A model generated the notes under the pieces. The model saw nothing but the letters and a program-made list of their open reading frames with translations, was not told the DNA's origin and ran no database searches. Shown here piece after piece: positions 1 through 8,395 of a stretch of 32,657 bases of DNA. How positions within the stretch are numbered: position 1 is the first letter of the stretch; each line of letters opens with the position of its first letter. A program made the position numbers and the translations under genes. Origin of the DNA: Micromonospora echinofusca (lineage in GTDB: Bacteria; Actinomycetota; Actinomycetes; Mycobacteriales; Micromonosporaceae); the NCBI RefSeq assembly GCF_017614955.1, contig NZ_WVUH01000031.1:1-32657 (forward strand), read 5' to 3'.

Positions 1-21
1 GGACCGGGCGGGGATCCCGGC

Positions 22-1302
22 GTGACGCCGGAGGAGCTGCTCGCGGCCGACGCCGCACACGTCTGGCACCCGTACGCCCCACTGCCGCCGGCCACCCCGC
101 CCTACCTGGTGACCGCTGCCGAGGGGGTACGGCTGCGGCTGGCCGACGGCCGGGAACTGGTCGACGGGATGTCGTCCTGGTGGGCGGCGATCCACGGGTA
201 CCGGCACCCGGTGCTGGACGCGGCGGTCACCGACCAGCTCGGCCGGATGAGCCACGTGATGTTCGGCGGGCTGACCCACGAACCCGCCGTGCGGCTCGCC
301 ACCACCCTGGTCGAGCTGGCCCCGGCCGGGCTGGAGCGGGTCTTCCTCTGCGACTCCGGATCGGTGAGCGTGGAGGTGGCGATCAAGATGTGCCTCCAGT
401 ACCAGCGCGCCACCGGCAACCCGGGACGGCACCGGTTGGGCACCTGGCGGGGCGGCTACCACGGCGACACGTTCCATCCGATGAGCGTCTGCGACCCGGT
501 CGGTGGGATGCACCACCTGTGGACCGACGTGCTCCCCCGGCAGCTCTTCGCCGACGCGCCACCGGCCGGCTTCGACGCGCCGGTCGACCCGGCGTACGCC
601 GCAGCGCTGCGTGACGCGGTGGCCCGGCACGCCGACGAACTCGCTGCGGTGATCGTGGAGCCGGTGGTGCAGGGCGCCGGCGGGATGCGGTTCCACCACC
701 CGCACTACCTGCGGGTGCTGCGCGAGGTGACCCGGGAACACGGCGTCCTGCTGATCTTCGACGAGATCGCCACCGGGTTCGGCCGGACCGGCACCCTGTT
801 CGCCGCCGAGCACGCCGGGGTCAGCCCGGACGTGCTCTGCGTGGGCAAGGCGCTCACCGGCGGGTACCTGACCCTCGCGGCGGCGCTGTGCACGCCGGAG
901 ATCGCCCGGGGCATCTCGGCCGACGGGGTGCTCGCCCACGGCCCGACGTTCATGGGCAACCCGCTCGCCTGTGCCGTCGCGAACGCCTCCATCGGGCTGC
1001 TGCGGGACGGAAACTGGTCGGCCGAGGTGCAGAGGGTGGGTGCGGGGTTGCGGGCCGGTCTGGCGCCGTTACGCGGCGCGCCCGGGGTGGCCGACGTACG
1101 CGTGCTCGGCGCGATCGGGGTGGTGCAGCTCGACCACGACGTGGACCTCGCCGCCGCAACCGCCGCGGCGGTGGCCGAGGGGGTCTGGCTGCGCCCCTTC
1201 CGGGACCTGATCTACACCATGCCGCCGTACGTGACCGACGACGCGGACGTCGCGCGGATCACCGCCGGGATGGCCGCCGCGGTGGCGGCGACGACCCGGT
1301 GA
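22..1302 (+). CDS. bioA: Adenosylmethionine-8-amino-7-oxononanoate aminotransferase (DAPA synthase)
   Basis: BioA is a PLP enzyme that moves the amino group of S-adenosylmethionine onto 7-keto-8-aminopelargonate, giving 7,8-diaminopelargonate in biotin synthesis. The 426-residue product has the usual family length. It shows the N-terminal HVWHPY motif, the cofactor-phosphate segment [13 protein letters not shown], the class III aminotransferase Asp motif [12 protein letters not shown], and the PLP-lysine segment [12 protein letters not shown]. Its start is a GTG at 22, just inside the window, so no upstream RBS or operon partner can be judged; other bio genes may lie to the left. The stop codon overlaps an in-frame GTG at 1299 (GTGA) that opens a frame running into pyrF. 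Confidence 0.95.
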   Translation: MTPEELLAADAAHVWHPYAPLPPATPPYLVTAAEGVRLRLADGRELVDGMSSWWAAIHGYRHPVLDAAVTDQLGRMSHVMFGGLTHEPAVRLATTLVELAPAGLERVFLCDSGSVSVEVAIKMCLQYQRATGNPGRHRLGTWRGGYHGDTFHPMSVCDPVGGMHHLWTDVLPRQLFADAPPAGFDAPVDPAYAAALRDAVARHADELAAVIVEPVVQGAGGMRFHHPHYLRVLREVTREHGVLLIFDEIATGFGRTGTLFAAEHAGVSPDVLCVGKALTGGYLTLAAALCTPEIARGISADGVLAHGPTFMGNPLACAVANASIGLLRDGNWSAEVQRVGAGLRAGLAPLRGAPGVADVRVLGAIGVVQLDHDVDLAAATAAAVAEGVWLRPFRDLIYTMPPYVTDDADVARITAGMAAAVAATTR

Positions 1303-1326
1303 CCGGGATGCCGGGCCCACCGCTCC

Positions 1327-1460
1327 CCGGCGGCGCGGCCGACCCACCCGGCGGCGTGACCGACGCACCCGGCGGCGTGCCGGGTCACCCCGGCGACGCG
1401 GCCGACCCACCCGGCGGCGTGCCGGGTCACCTTGGCGGCGCGGCCGAACCGACCGGCGGG
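1327..1460 (+). repeat. Six tandem 21-bp repeats between bioA and pyrF
   Basis: Six consecutive 21-bp units start at 1327, 1348, 1369, 1390, 1411 and 1432, followed by a partial unit to 1460. The unit consensus is roughly CCGGCGGCGtGcCgGgtCAcC; units 3 and 5 are identical. The period is a multiple of three, and the frame shared with pyrF stays open, encoding PGG-rich heptads such as PGGAADP, PGGVPGH and PGDAADP. It could be a non-coding minisatellite or an N-terminal extension of PyrF. Confidence 0.9.
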
Positions 1461-1496
1461 TATGCGGCCGGACCACCCAGTGAGGAGAGGGCAGTG

Positions 1497-2333
1497 ATGG
1501 AGAGCTTCGGCGAACGGTTGCACCGGGCGATGGCGGAGCGGGGACCGCTCTGCGTGGGTATCGATCCGCATCCCGGTCTGCTGGCCCGGTGGGGTCTCCC
1601 GGACGACGTCGAGGGGCTCGCGCGGTTCAGCGCGACGGTGGTCGAGGCGCTGGGTGACCGGATTGCGGTGGTCAAGCCCCAGTCGGCCTTCTTCGAGCGG
1701 TTCGGCTCGCGCGGCGTGGCGGTTCTTGAGTCAACTATCCGACAGTTGCGTGCTGCCGGCTCGCTCGTTCTGCTCGACGTCAAGCGCGGCGACATCGGCT
1801 CGACCGTCGCCGCCTACGCCTCGGCGTACCTTGATCCATCCAGCCCGCTGTATGTCGACGCGGTCACCGCGAGCCCCTACCTGGGAGTAGGTTCGCTCGC
1901 TTCGATGTTCGAGTCGGCCACCGCGCACGGCGGCGGGGTGTTCGTTCTGGCGCTCACCTCCAACCCGGAGGGCGCGGCGGTGCAGCGTGCCCGCGGTGCC
2001 GACGGGCGTACCGTCGCCCAGCGGGTCATCGATGAGATTTCCCAGCTCAATGTGGGTGCACAGCCGCTCGGGAGCTTCGGTCTGGTGGTCGGTGCGACGC
2101 TCGGCGACACCGGACACGACCTGACCCGGGTGGGCGGTCCGTTGCTCGCTCCGGGGCTTGGCGCGCAGGGCGCCACCGCAGCGGATCTGCGGACCGTGTT
2201 CGGTCCGGCGCTCCCCGCGGTGCTGCCGTCGTACTCCCGCGAGGTGCTCGGCGCGGGACCCGATGCGGGGGCGCTGCGGGCGGCGGCCGAGCGGGTGCTG
2301 GCGGACTGCCGGGCGGTGCTGCGCACCGCGTGA
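1497..2333 (+). CDS. pyrF: Orotidine 5'-phosphate decarboxylase, PyrF type 2
   Basis: PyrF decarboxylates OMP to UMP, the last step of de novo pyrimidine synthesis. The 278-residue product matches the longer actinobacterial (type 2) subfamily. It has LCVGIDPH near residue 19, the substrate segment VVKPQSAFFERFG, and the catalytic DVKRGDIGST motif with its Lys and Asp. I chose ATG 1497 because GAGGAGAGG lies just upstream; GTG 1494 is directly adjacent. A GTG at 1299, overlapping the bioA stop as GTGA, would add 66 residues made mostly of PGG heptads and is possible but less likely. In many actinobacteria pyrF precedes mihF and gmk, as it does here. Confidence 0.95.
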   Translation: MESFGERLHRAMAERGPLCVGIDPHPGLLARWGLPDDVEGLARFSATVVEALGDRIAVVKPQSAFFERFGSRGVAVLESTIRQLRAAGSLVLLDVKRGDIGSTVAAYASAYLDPSSPLYVDAVTASPYLGVGSLASMFESATAHGGGVFVLALTSNPEGAAVQRARGADGRTVAQRVIDEISQLNVGAQPLGSFGLVVGATLGDTGHDLTRVGGPLLAPGLGAQGATAADLRTVFGPALPAVLPSYSREVLGAGPDAGALRAAAERVLADCRAVLRTA

Positions 2334-2379
2334 CTGACTGATGACTCGGTCACTGTTCGAAGATCATCGCGCGCCCACG

Positions 2380-2408
2380 TTGCCGAAAGCTCCGTTGAAC
2401 GCTAGTTT
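2380..2408 (+). promoter_or_regulatory. Candidate promoter for mihF
   Basis: TTGCCG (2380-2385) and TAGTTT (2403-2408) are separated by 17 bp, fitting a housekeeping sigma-factor promoter. The predicted start near 2415 falls at the base of the palindrome at 2415-2448, so the mRNA would begin with a hairpin. Confidence 0.5.
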
Positions 2409-2414
2409 TCCCGG

Positions 2415-2448
2415 CGCTGGGAACCATGTACCCCTTTGGTTCCCAGCG
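2415..2448. promoter_or_regulatory. Perfect inverted repeat upstream of mihF
   Basis: CGCTGGGAACC (2415-2425) pairs exactly with GGTTCCCAGCG (2438-2448); one more A-T pair closes a 10-nt loop. It lies 65 nt before the mihF start and just after a candidate promoter. It could be an operator, a 5'-end mRNA hairpin, or a pyrF terminator without a U-tract. Confidence 0.7.
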
Positions 2449-2512
2449 TCACCACGTTTCACAGATGCGGCGGAGCGACCCGCCCGCCGCGATAGGGACC
2501 TGAGGAGAACTG

Positions 2513-2830
2513 GTGCCGCTCCCGTCACTGACCCCTGAGCAGCGCGCAGCCGCGCTGGAGAAGGCTGCGGAGATCCGCAAAGCCCGTGCCGAGCTGAAGG
2601 AGCAGCTCAAGCAGGGCAAGACCACCCTCGCCGCCGTCCTCGACCGGGCCGAGTCGGACGACGTCGTCGGCAAGCTGAAGGTTTCGGCCGTCCTGCAGGC
2701 GATGCCGGGCATCGGCAAGATCCGGGCGACCCAGATCATGGAGAAGCTCAAGATCGCCGACAGCCGTCGCCTGCGTGGCCTGGGCGACCAGCAGCGCAAG
2801 GCCCTGCTTGGGGAGTTCGCCGCCAACTGA
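2513..2830 (+). CDS. mihF: Actinobacterial integration host factor (mIHF)
   Basis: This small basic nucleoid-associated protein bends DNA non-specifically. It is essential in mycobacteria and affects development in Streptomyces. The 105-residue product has an N-terminal charged helix rich in Lys, Arg and Glu (about residues 8-35), then the DNA-binding core with MPGIGKIRATQIMEKL and SRRLRGLG, which holds the helix-two-turns-helix fold. The GTG start at 2513 follows GAGGAG at a normal distance. Its place before gmk and rpoZ is the conserved actinobacterial order. It is unrelated to the HU-like IHF alpha/beta of enterobacteria. Confidence 0.95.
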   Translation: MPLPSLTPEQRAAALEKAAEIRKARAELKEQLKQGKTTLAAVLDRAESDDVVGKLKVSAVLQAMPGIGKIRATQIMEKLKIADSRRLRGLGDQQRKALLGEFAAN

Positions 2831-2856
2831 ACCACGGTGGCGTGTAGAAACAAGCA

Positions 2857-3399
2857 GTGAGCTTGGATGACGGGGCGCGCCCGGCCGCTCGGCTCACTGT
2901 CCTGACCGGACCCTCGGGGTCCGGGCGGGGCGGTGTGGTCGCGCTGGTCCGGGCGCGCTTTCCGTCGGTGTGGCTGCCCGTACCGGCCACCACCCGGCCC
3001 CGACGCCCGGGTGAGCCCGCCGACGCGCGGGTGTTCGTCTCCCGGCCCGTCTTCGAACGGATGGTCGGCGCCGGGGAACTGGTCGAGTGGGGTGCGTACG
3101 GCGACCACCTGTACGGCACGCCGTGGGCCCCGATCGCCGGTCGGCTGCGGGCCGGTCAGCCGGTGCTGCTCTGCCTCGACGCCGAGGGGGCCGCGCAGGT
3201 GCGGGCCAGGGCGCCGCACGCGCGGGTGGTGCGACTCGGGCCCCGTCCGGACACCGCACCGGGGCCGGAACCCGACACCGACGTCGTCCTGGCGTCCGAC
3301 CTGCCCGAACGTGCGGTAGCCGACCTGGTAGGCTTACTCGGTTCTTCTTTCCTGACTCCGGCCCAACCGCGTGTCAGCACCGCCCGAGACGTCGGTTGA
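2857..3399 (+). CDS. gmk: Guanylate kinase homologue, diverged and possibly inactive
   Basis: By position (mihF-gmk-rpoZ) and overall similarity this is guanylate kinase, which phosphorylates GMP to GDP. Recognisable parts are [14 protein letters not shown] (P-loop region, about residues 13-26), [10 protein letters not shown] (GMP binding), [17 protein letters not shown] and [10 protein letters not shown]. Two things are odd. The P-loop reads GPSGSGRGG, so the Walker A Lys is Arg and the following Ser/Thr is Gly. The stretch after about residue 130, where the family has the LID and its arginines, is replaced by a short Pro/Asp-rich linker, leaving 180 residues. There is no RBS before GTG 2857, but TAGAAA at 2845-2850 suits a leaderless mRNA. 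It may be a non-catalytic paralogue, or have changed chemistry. Confidence 0.75.
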   Translation: MSLDDGARPAARLTVLTGPSGSGRGGVVALVRARFPSVWLPVPATTRPRRPGEPADARVFVSRPVFERMVGAGELVEWGAYGDHLYGTPWAPIAGRLRAGQPVLLCLDAEGAAQVRARAPHARVVRLGPRPDTAPGPEPDTDVVLASDLPERAVADLVGLLGSSFLTPAQPRVSTARDVG

Positions 3400-3422
3400 G
3401 AAAAATCAGAGGTAATTCTCCC

Positions 3423-3686
3423 GTGGGATCCATCGCCAACCCTGAGGGCATCACCAACCCGCCGATCGACGAGCTTCTGGAGAAGACGACGTCGAAGTAC
3501 GCCCTGGTGATCTTCGCCGCCAAGCGTGCCCGCCAGGTCAACGCCTACTACAGCCAGCTCGGTGAAGGTCTGCTGGAGTACGTGGGGCCGCTGGTCGAGA
3601 CCACGCCCCAGGAGAAGCCGCTGTCGATCGCGATGCGTGAGATCAACGCCGGCCTCCTCACGGCCGAGCCGACCGACCAGCCGTAA
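3423..3686 (+). CDS. rpoZ: DNA-directed RNA polymerase omega subunit
   Basis: Omega helps assemble RNA polymerase by holding the beta-prime subunit. The 87-residue product has the conserved [20 protein letters not shown] start, then [12 protein letters not shown] and the C-terminal [14 protein letters not shown] helix, all typical of actinobacterial RpoZ. The start is GTG 3423, with AGAGG about 10 nt upstream. It follows gmk by 23 nt and precedes coaBC by 15 nt, so the three are probably co-transcribed. Confidence 0.95.
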   Translation: MGSIANPEGITNPPIDELLEKTTSKYALVIFAAKRARQVNAYYSQLGEGLLEYVGPLVETTPQEKPLSIAMREINAGLLTAEPTDQP

Positions 3687-3701
3687 GGGCGTCCGCCGCC
3701 G

Positions 3702-4910
3702 ATGTCCGCCGAGGTCGTACTCGGAGTCGGCGGCGGTATCGCCGCGTACAAGGCATGTGAACTGCTCCGGCTCCTCACCGAGTCGGGCCACCGGGTACGC
3801 GTCGTGCCGACCGCCTCCGCCCTGCGGTTCGTCGGGGCCCCCACCTGGGCCGCGCTCTCCGGTCGACCCGTCGCCGACGACGTCTGGTCCGACGTGCACG
3901 AGGTGCCGCACGTCCGGCTCGGTCAGCAGGCCGATCTGGTGGTCGTCGCTCCGGCGACCGCCGACCTGCTGGCCCGGACCGCACACGGGCTCGCCGACGA
4001 CCTGCTCACCAACACGCTCCTGACCGCCCGGTGCCCGGTGGTGATGGCGCCGGCCATGCACACCGAGATGTGGGAGCATCCGGCCACCGTCGCCAACGTG
4101 GCCACCCTGCGCAGTCGGGGAGTACTGGTCATCGAGCCGGCGGTCGGCCGGCTGACCGGCGCGGACACCGGCAAGGGTCGGCTGCCCGACCCGGCGGCGA
4201 TCTTCGCCGTGGCCCGGCGGGTCCTGGCCCGGGGCGGTACGTCCCCGGCGGACCTCGCCGGTCGTCGGGTGGTGGTCACCGCCGGTGGTACCCGGGAGCC
4301 GCTGGACCCGGTCCGTTTCCTCGGCAACCGCTCGTCGGGCAAACAGGGCTACGCCTTCGCCCGGACGGCCGCCGCCCGGGGTGCCCGGGTGACGCTGATC
4401 TCCGCGAACGTGGCGCTGCCGGACCCGGCCGGGGTCGACCTGGTCCGGGTCGGCACCACCGAGGAGCTGCGCGCCGCGACCCTGGCCGCCGCCGCCGGAG
4501 CGGACGTGGTGGTGATGGCGGCGGCACCGGCCGACTTCCGGCCGGCGCACTACGCCCCCGGCAAGATCAAGAAGCCGGCGGACGGTTCCGCCCCGGTGAT
4601 CGAGCTGGTCACCAACCCGGACATCGCCGCCGAGCTGGGGCAGCGCCGCCGACCGGGTCAGCTGCTCGTCATCTTCGCCGCCGAGACCAGCGACGCCGAG
4701 GCCAACGGCCGGGCCAAGCTGGCCCGCAAGGGGGCCGACCTCATCGTGATCAACGAGGTCGGGGTCGACAAGGTGTTCGGCGCGGAGACCAACGCCGCGA
4801 CCGTGCTCGGTGCGGACGGTTCCGTGCAGACATTTCCCGAGCAGCCCAAGGAGGACCTGGCCGACGGCGTCTGGGACCTCGTGGCGGCCCGACTGTCCGT
4901 CAATTCCTGA
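3702..4910 (+). CDS. coaBC: Bifunctional phosphopantothenoylcysteine decarboxylase / phosphopantothenate-cysteine ligase
   Basis: CoaBC carries out two steps of coenzyme A synthesis: joining cysteine to 4'-phosphopantothenate (C-terminal CoaB) and decarboxylating the product (N-terminal FMN-dependent CoaC). The 402-residue length is normal. CoaC covers about residues 1-185, with GVGGGIAAYKA, the conserved His in VPHVRLGQ, ADLVVVAPATAD and APAMHTEMWEHP. CoaB follows from about 187, with VVVTAGGTREPLDPVRFLGN, RSSGKQG, AAPADFRP, KIKK and VTNPDI. Compared with the E. coli enzyme, PAMN reads PAMH and the Cys of the ACGD segment reads Gly (LTGADTGKGRL). I believe both occur in other actinobacteria. 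The ATG start lies 15 nt after rpoZ. Confidence 0.95.
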   Translation: MSAEVVLGVGGGIAAYKACELLRLLTESGHRVRVVPTASALRFVGAPTWAALSGRPVADDVWSDVHEVPHVRLGQQADLVVVAPATADLLARTAHGLADDLLTNTLLTARCPVVMAPAMHTEMWEHPATVANVATLRSRGVLVIEPAVGRLTGADTGKGRLPDPAAIFAVARRVLARGGTSPADLAGRRVVVTAGGTREPLDPVRFLGNRSSGKQGYAFARTAAARGARVTLISANVALPDPAGVDLVRVGTTEELRAATLAAAAGADVVVMAAAPADFRPAHYAPGKIKKPADGSAPVIELVTNPDIAAELGQRRRPGQLLVIFAAETSDAEANGRAKLARKGADLIVINEVGVDKVFGAETNAATVLGADGSVQTFPEQPKEDLADGVWDLVAARLSVNS

Positions 4911-4959
4911 CTCTTGCTCACCCTCGACACCAATACAGTCTTTCGGTGGCGGCAATGGC

Positions 4960-4965
4960 TAGACT
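4960..4965 (+). promoter_or_regulatory. Candidate -10 element for metK
   Basis: TAGACT at 4960-4965 sits 36 nt before the metK start in the 91-nt gap after coaBC. No convincing -35 hexamer lies at the right distance. The gap is too short for a known SAM riboswitch, and none of their conserved segments is visible. Confidence 0.35.
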
Positions 4966-5001
4966 GCCGCGCAACGAAACCGTCGAACGCTTAGGAGCGC
5001 C

Positions 5002-6195
5002 GTGGCACGCCGCCTTTTCACGTCCGAATCGGTCACGGAAGGCCACCCGGACAAGATCGCCGACCAGATCAGCGACGGTATTCTCGACGCGCTGCTGGCC
5101 CAGGACCCACACAGCCGGGTCGCGGTCGAGACCCTCATCACCACCGGTCAGGTGCACGTCGCCGGTGAGGTGACCACCAAGGCGTACGCCGACATCCCGA
5201 CCATTGTCCGGGACACCATTCTCGGTATCGGCTACGACTCGTCCAAGAAGGGCTTCGACGGGGCGTCCTGCGGCGTCAGCGTTTCGATCGGTTCGCAGTC
5301 GCCGGACATCGCCCAGGGCGTGGACAACGCGATCGAGCTGCGCAGCGGTTCCTCGGAGAGCGCGCTCGACGCCCAGGGCGCCGGTGACCAGGGCATGATG
5401 TTCGGCTTCGCCTGCTCCGAGACGCCCGAACTGATGCCGCTGCCGATCGCGCTGGCCCACCGGCTGGCCCGTCGGCTCTCCGCCGCCCGCAAGGACGGCA
5501 CCATCCCGTACCTCCGCCCGGACGGCAAGACCCAGGTCACCATCGAGTACGAGGGGCTGCGGCCGGTCCGGCTCAACACCGTGGTCGTCTCCAGCCAGCA
5601 CGCGGCCGACATCTCGCTGGAGTCGCTGCTCACCCCGGACGTCCGGGAGCACGTCATCGCCCCCGAGCTGGACGGCCTCGGGCTGGACACCGAGGGGTAC
5701 CGGCTCCTGGTCAACCCGACCGGCCGGTTCGAGATCGGTGGCCCGATGGGCGACGCCGGCCTCACCGGGCGGAAGATCATCGTGGACACCTACGGCGGGT
5801 ACGCCCGGCACGGCGGTGGCGCCTTCTCCGGCAAGGACCCGTCCAAGGTCGACCGTTCCGCCGCGTACGCCACCCGCTGGGTGGCCAAGAACGTCGTCGC
5901 CGCCGGGCTGGCCGAGCGGTGCGAGGTGCAGGTGGCGTACGCCATCGGCAAGGCGCACCCGGTGAGCCTCTTCGTCGAGACGTTCGGCACCGAGACGGTG
6001 GCCGTGGAGCGCATCGAGAAGGCCATCGGCGAGGTCTTCGACCTGCGTCCGGCAGCCATCATCCGGGACCTCGACCTGCTCCGCCCGATCTACGCCCAGA
6101 CCGCCGCGTACGGCCACTTCGGCCGCGAGCTTCCCGAGCTGACCTGGGAGAGCACCGACCGGGCCGCCGACCTCAAGTCGGCCGCGGGAGCCTGA
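5002..6195 (+). CDS. metK: S-adenosylmethionine synthetase (methionine adenosyltransferase)
   Basis: MetK makes S-adenosylmethionine from methionine and ATP; BioA, RsmB and the TrmH-family enzyme in this window all use its product. The 397-residue protein has every family signature: [19 protein letters not shown] (ATP and Mg site) near residue 7, [28 protein letters not shown] and [19 protein letters not shown]. The GTG start at 5002 follows AGGAGC by a few bases. It lies between coaBC and priA, a common actinobacterial order. The stop codon overlaps a possible CTG start of priA. Confidence 0.98.
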   Translation: MARRLFTSESVTEGHPDKIADQISDGILDALLAQDPHSRVAVETLITTGQVHVAGEVTTKAYADIPTIVRDTILGIGYDSSKKGFDGASCGVSVSIGSQSPDIAQGVDNAIELRSGSSESALDAQGAGDQGMMFGFACSETPELMPLPIALAHRLARRLSAARKDGTIPYLRPDGKTQVTIEYEGLRPVRLNTVVVSSQHAADISLESLLTPDVREHVIAPELDGLGLDTEGYRLLVNPTGRFEIGGPMGDAGLTGRKIIVDTYGGYARHGGGAFSGKDPSKVDRSAAYATRWVAKNVVAAGLAERCEVQVAYAIGKAHPVSLFVETFGTETVAVERIEKAIGEVFDLRPAAIIRDLDLLRPIYAQTAAYGHFGRELPELTWESTDRAADLKSAAGA

Positions 6196-6260
6196 CCGGC
6201 ACCAGGCGCAGCGACCGGCAGCCCGCGGCAGGGCTGCCGGTCGCTCGTGTCTGCGTCGAC

Positions 6261-8201
6261 ATGCCCCTGGCCCACCTCGACCGGCCCTTCGACTACCTGG
6301 TCCCGGCGGAACTCGACGACACCGCCCGACCCGGGACCCGGGTCCGGGTCCGGTTCGCCGGGCAGCTGGTCGACGGCTGGCTGCTGGACCGGGTCGCCGA
6401 GTCCGACCACGGCGGTCGACTGACCTACCTGGACCGGTTGGTCTCCCCGGAACCGGTTCTCGCCCCGGAGATCCTCCGGCTGGCCCGCGCGGTCGCCGAC
6501 CGGTACGCGGGCAACCTCGCCGACGTGCTCCGGCTGGCCGTACCGCCCCGGCACGCCCGGGTCGAGCGGGAACCGGTCCCCGAGCCGGCACCCGCGCCCG
6601 ACGGCGTCCCCGGCCCGTCAGCCGGCCGGACGCCCACCGACCCGACGGCGGCCGGCACCGGATGGCGGGACTATCCGGCCGGACCGGGATTCCTGCGGGC
6701 CCTCACCGCCGGCCGTCCGGCCCGGGCGGTGTACTCGGCGCTGCCCGGTGAGGACTGGGCGGCCCGGTACGCCGAGGCCATCGCGGCGACCGTGCACGGC
6801 GGGCGGGGCGCGGTGGCCGTGGTCGCCGACGCCCGGGACCTGGACCGGCTGGACGCGGCGCTCACCGCCGCCCTCGGCCCGGGGCGGCACGTCTGTCTCT
6901 CCGCCGCGCTGGGGCCGGCCCGGCGGTACCGCGCGTTCCTGGCCGCCCGGCGCGGCACGGTGCCCGTGGTGGTCGGCACCCGGGCGGCGATGTTCGCCCC
7001 GGTGGACCGGCTCGGCCTGGTCACCATCTGGGACGACGGGGACGACCTGCACGCCGAGCCGCGTGCCCCGTACCCGCACGCCCGGGAGGTGCTGCTCACC
7101 CGGGCCCAGCTCGCGGAAGCCGGGGCGCTGGTCGGTGGCTGGTCCCGCAGCGCGGAGGCGCAACTGCTGGTCGAGACCGGCTGGGCGAAGGAGATCGCGG
7201 CGACCCGGGAGACCGTCCGGGCGCGTACCCCGGCGATCGCGCCGACCGGCGACGACCCGCAACTGGCCCGGGATCCCGGCGCGGCCACCGCCCGGCTGCC
7301 CAGCCTGGCCTGGACGGCGGCCCGCAGCGCGCTGGCCGCCGAGACCCCGGTGCTGGTGCAGGTGCCCCGGCGCGGCTACCTCCCCTCGATCTCCTGCGCG
7401 GACTGCCGTACCCCGGCGCGCTGCCCGCACTGCGCCGGTCCGCTGGCGCTGGGCTCCGCCCAGGCCCCGCCGGCCTGCCGGTGGTGCGGCCGGGTGGTGG
7501 CCGGGTACACCTGTCCGCACTGTTCCGGGCGGCGGCTGCGGGCTGCGGTGACCGGCGCCCGGCGGACCGCCGAGGAACTGGGTCGGGCCTTTCCCGGGGT
7601 GCCGGTGCGTACCTCCGGGCGGGACGAGGTGCTCAGCCGGGTGCCGGCCGGGGCGCACCTGGTGGTGGCCACCCCGGGCGCCGAGCCGGTCGCCGACGGC
7701 GGGTTCGGTGCGGTGCTGCTGCTGGACGCCTGGGCGTTGCTGACCCGGGCCGACCTGCGGGCGGGGGAGGAGACGCTGCGCCGGTGGCTGACCGCCGCCG
7801 CGCTGGCCCGGCCGGCGGTGGCCGGCGGCCGGGTCGTGGTGGTCGCCGACGGGGCGCTCGTGCCGGTGCAGGCGCTGCTGCGGTGGGACCCGGCCTGGTT
7901 CGCCGCCCGCGAGCTGGCCGAGCGCCGTGAGCTGGGCTTCCCCCCGGCGGTCCGGATGGCCAGCGTCACCGGCTCGGCGGCGGCGGTCGCCGACCTGCTC
8001 GACGCCGCCCGGCTGCCCGACACCGCCGACGTGCTCGGCCCGGTGCCGGCCGAGTCCGACCGGGAGCGGATGCTGATCCGCGTCCCCCGGGCCCGGGCCG
8101 GCGAGCTGGCGGCCGCCCTGCACGCGGCCGCCGGGGTACGCACCGCCCGGCGGGCCACCGAGCCGGTCCGGGTGCAGGTGGATCCACTCGCCCTGTTCTG
8201 A
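6261..8201 (+). CDS. priA: Primosomal protein N' (PriA-like), lacking helicase motifs
   Basis: PriA recognises stalled replication forks and reloads the replisome. The N-terminal DNA-binding domain is clear (HLDRPFDYLVP, RVRVRFAGQLVDGWLL). Further on are four CxxC pairs (CADC, CPHC, CRWC, CPHC, about residues 378-422) that should bind two zinc ions. The helicase core is degenerate: there is no GxTGSGKT Walker A, and the DEEH position reads WDDGDD. This is typical of actinobacterial PriA, which is annotated as probable or helicase-dead. The start is uncertain. ATG 6261 is the first standard in-frame start near the fold, but conserved residues (LPVARV) are encoded just before it. A CTG at 6192 overlapping the metK stop as CTGA could be the true start. 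Confidence 0.85.
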   Translation: MPLAHLDRPFDYLVPAELDDTARPGTRVRVRFAGQLVDGWLLDRVAESDHGGRLTYLDRLVSPEPVLAPEILRLARAVADRYAGNLADVLRLAVPPRHARVEREPVPEPAPAPDGVPGPSAGRTPTDPTAAGTGWRDYPAGPGFLRALTAGRPARAVYSALPGEDWAARYAEAIAATVHGGRGAVAVVADARDLDRLDAALTAALGPGRHVCLSAALGPARRYRAFLAARRGTVPVVVGTRAAMFAPVDRLGLVTIWDDGDDLHAEPRAPYPHAREVLLTRAQLAEAGALVGGWSRSAEAQLLVETGWAKEIAATRETVRARTPAIAPTGDDPQLARDPGAATARLPSLAWTAARSALAAETPVLVQVPRRGYLPSISCADCRTPARCPHCAGPLALGSAQAPPACRWCGRVVAGYTCPHCSGRRLRAAVTGARRTAEELGRAFPGVPVRTSGRDEVLSRVPAGAHLVVATPGAEPVADGGFGAVLLLDAWALLTRADLRAGEETLRRWLTAAALARPAVAGGRVVVVADGALVPVQALLRWDPAWFAARELAERRELGFPPAVRMASVTGSAAAVADLLDAARLPDTADVLGPVPAESDRERMLIRVPRARAGELAAALHAAAGVRTARRATEPVRVQVDPLALF

Positions 8202-8300
8202 GCGCGACCCCTCGCCGAAGGACCCGGCCCACGCCCGGACGGGCGACCGGGGCACCCCCGGCACGGCGGCGTTCCCCGGGTGGGGGTGGTGGCTGCGTGA

Positions 8301-8306
8301 TAGCAT
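8301..8306 (+). promoter_or_regulatory. Candidate -10 element in the priA to kinase gap
   Basis: TAGCAT at 8301-8306 lies in the 209-nt gap after priA and 8 nt before an ATG (8315) that opens a 26-codon ORF. It could drive a leaderless transcript reading that small ORF and then the kinase-like gene at 8411. No clear -35 is visible. Confidence 0.35.
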
Positions 8307-8314
8307 CGCTCCTC

Positions 8315-8395
8315 ATGCCCGGGCGCCCGGTGGCGCGACGATGGCGGGTCCGCGTCGATTCGACGCCCAAATCGATGATGTCAATCAGCCGGTGA
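8315..8395 (+). CDS. Possible small upstream ORF (26 codons)
   Basis: ATG 8315 opens a frame encoding a basic peptide starting MPGRPVARRWRVRV and ending at TGA 8393-8395, 15 nt before the GTG of the next gene. A -10-like TAGCAT ends 8 nt before the ATG, so translation from a leaderless mRNA is conceivable. There is no RBS and no recognisable homologue. It may be chance. Confidence 0.25.
   Translation: MPGRPVARRWRVRVDSTPKSMMSISR

Noticed and set aside
1327..1460. CRISPR array
   Set aside because: The units are directly adjacent 21-mers with no spacers and no cas genes nearby.
4911..5001. SAM riboswitch before metK
   Set aside because: The gap is only 91 nt and contains none of the conserved SAM aptamer segments.
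3156..6591. Long minus-strand frames opposite coaBC, metK and priA
   Set aside because: Same cause: antisense to conserved genes, with biased composition and no RBS or domain.
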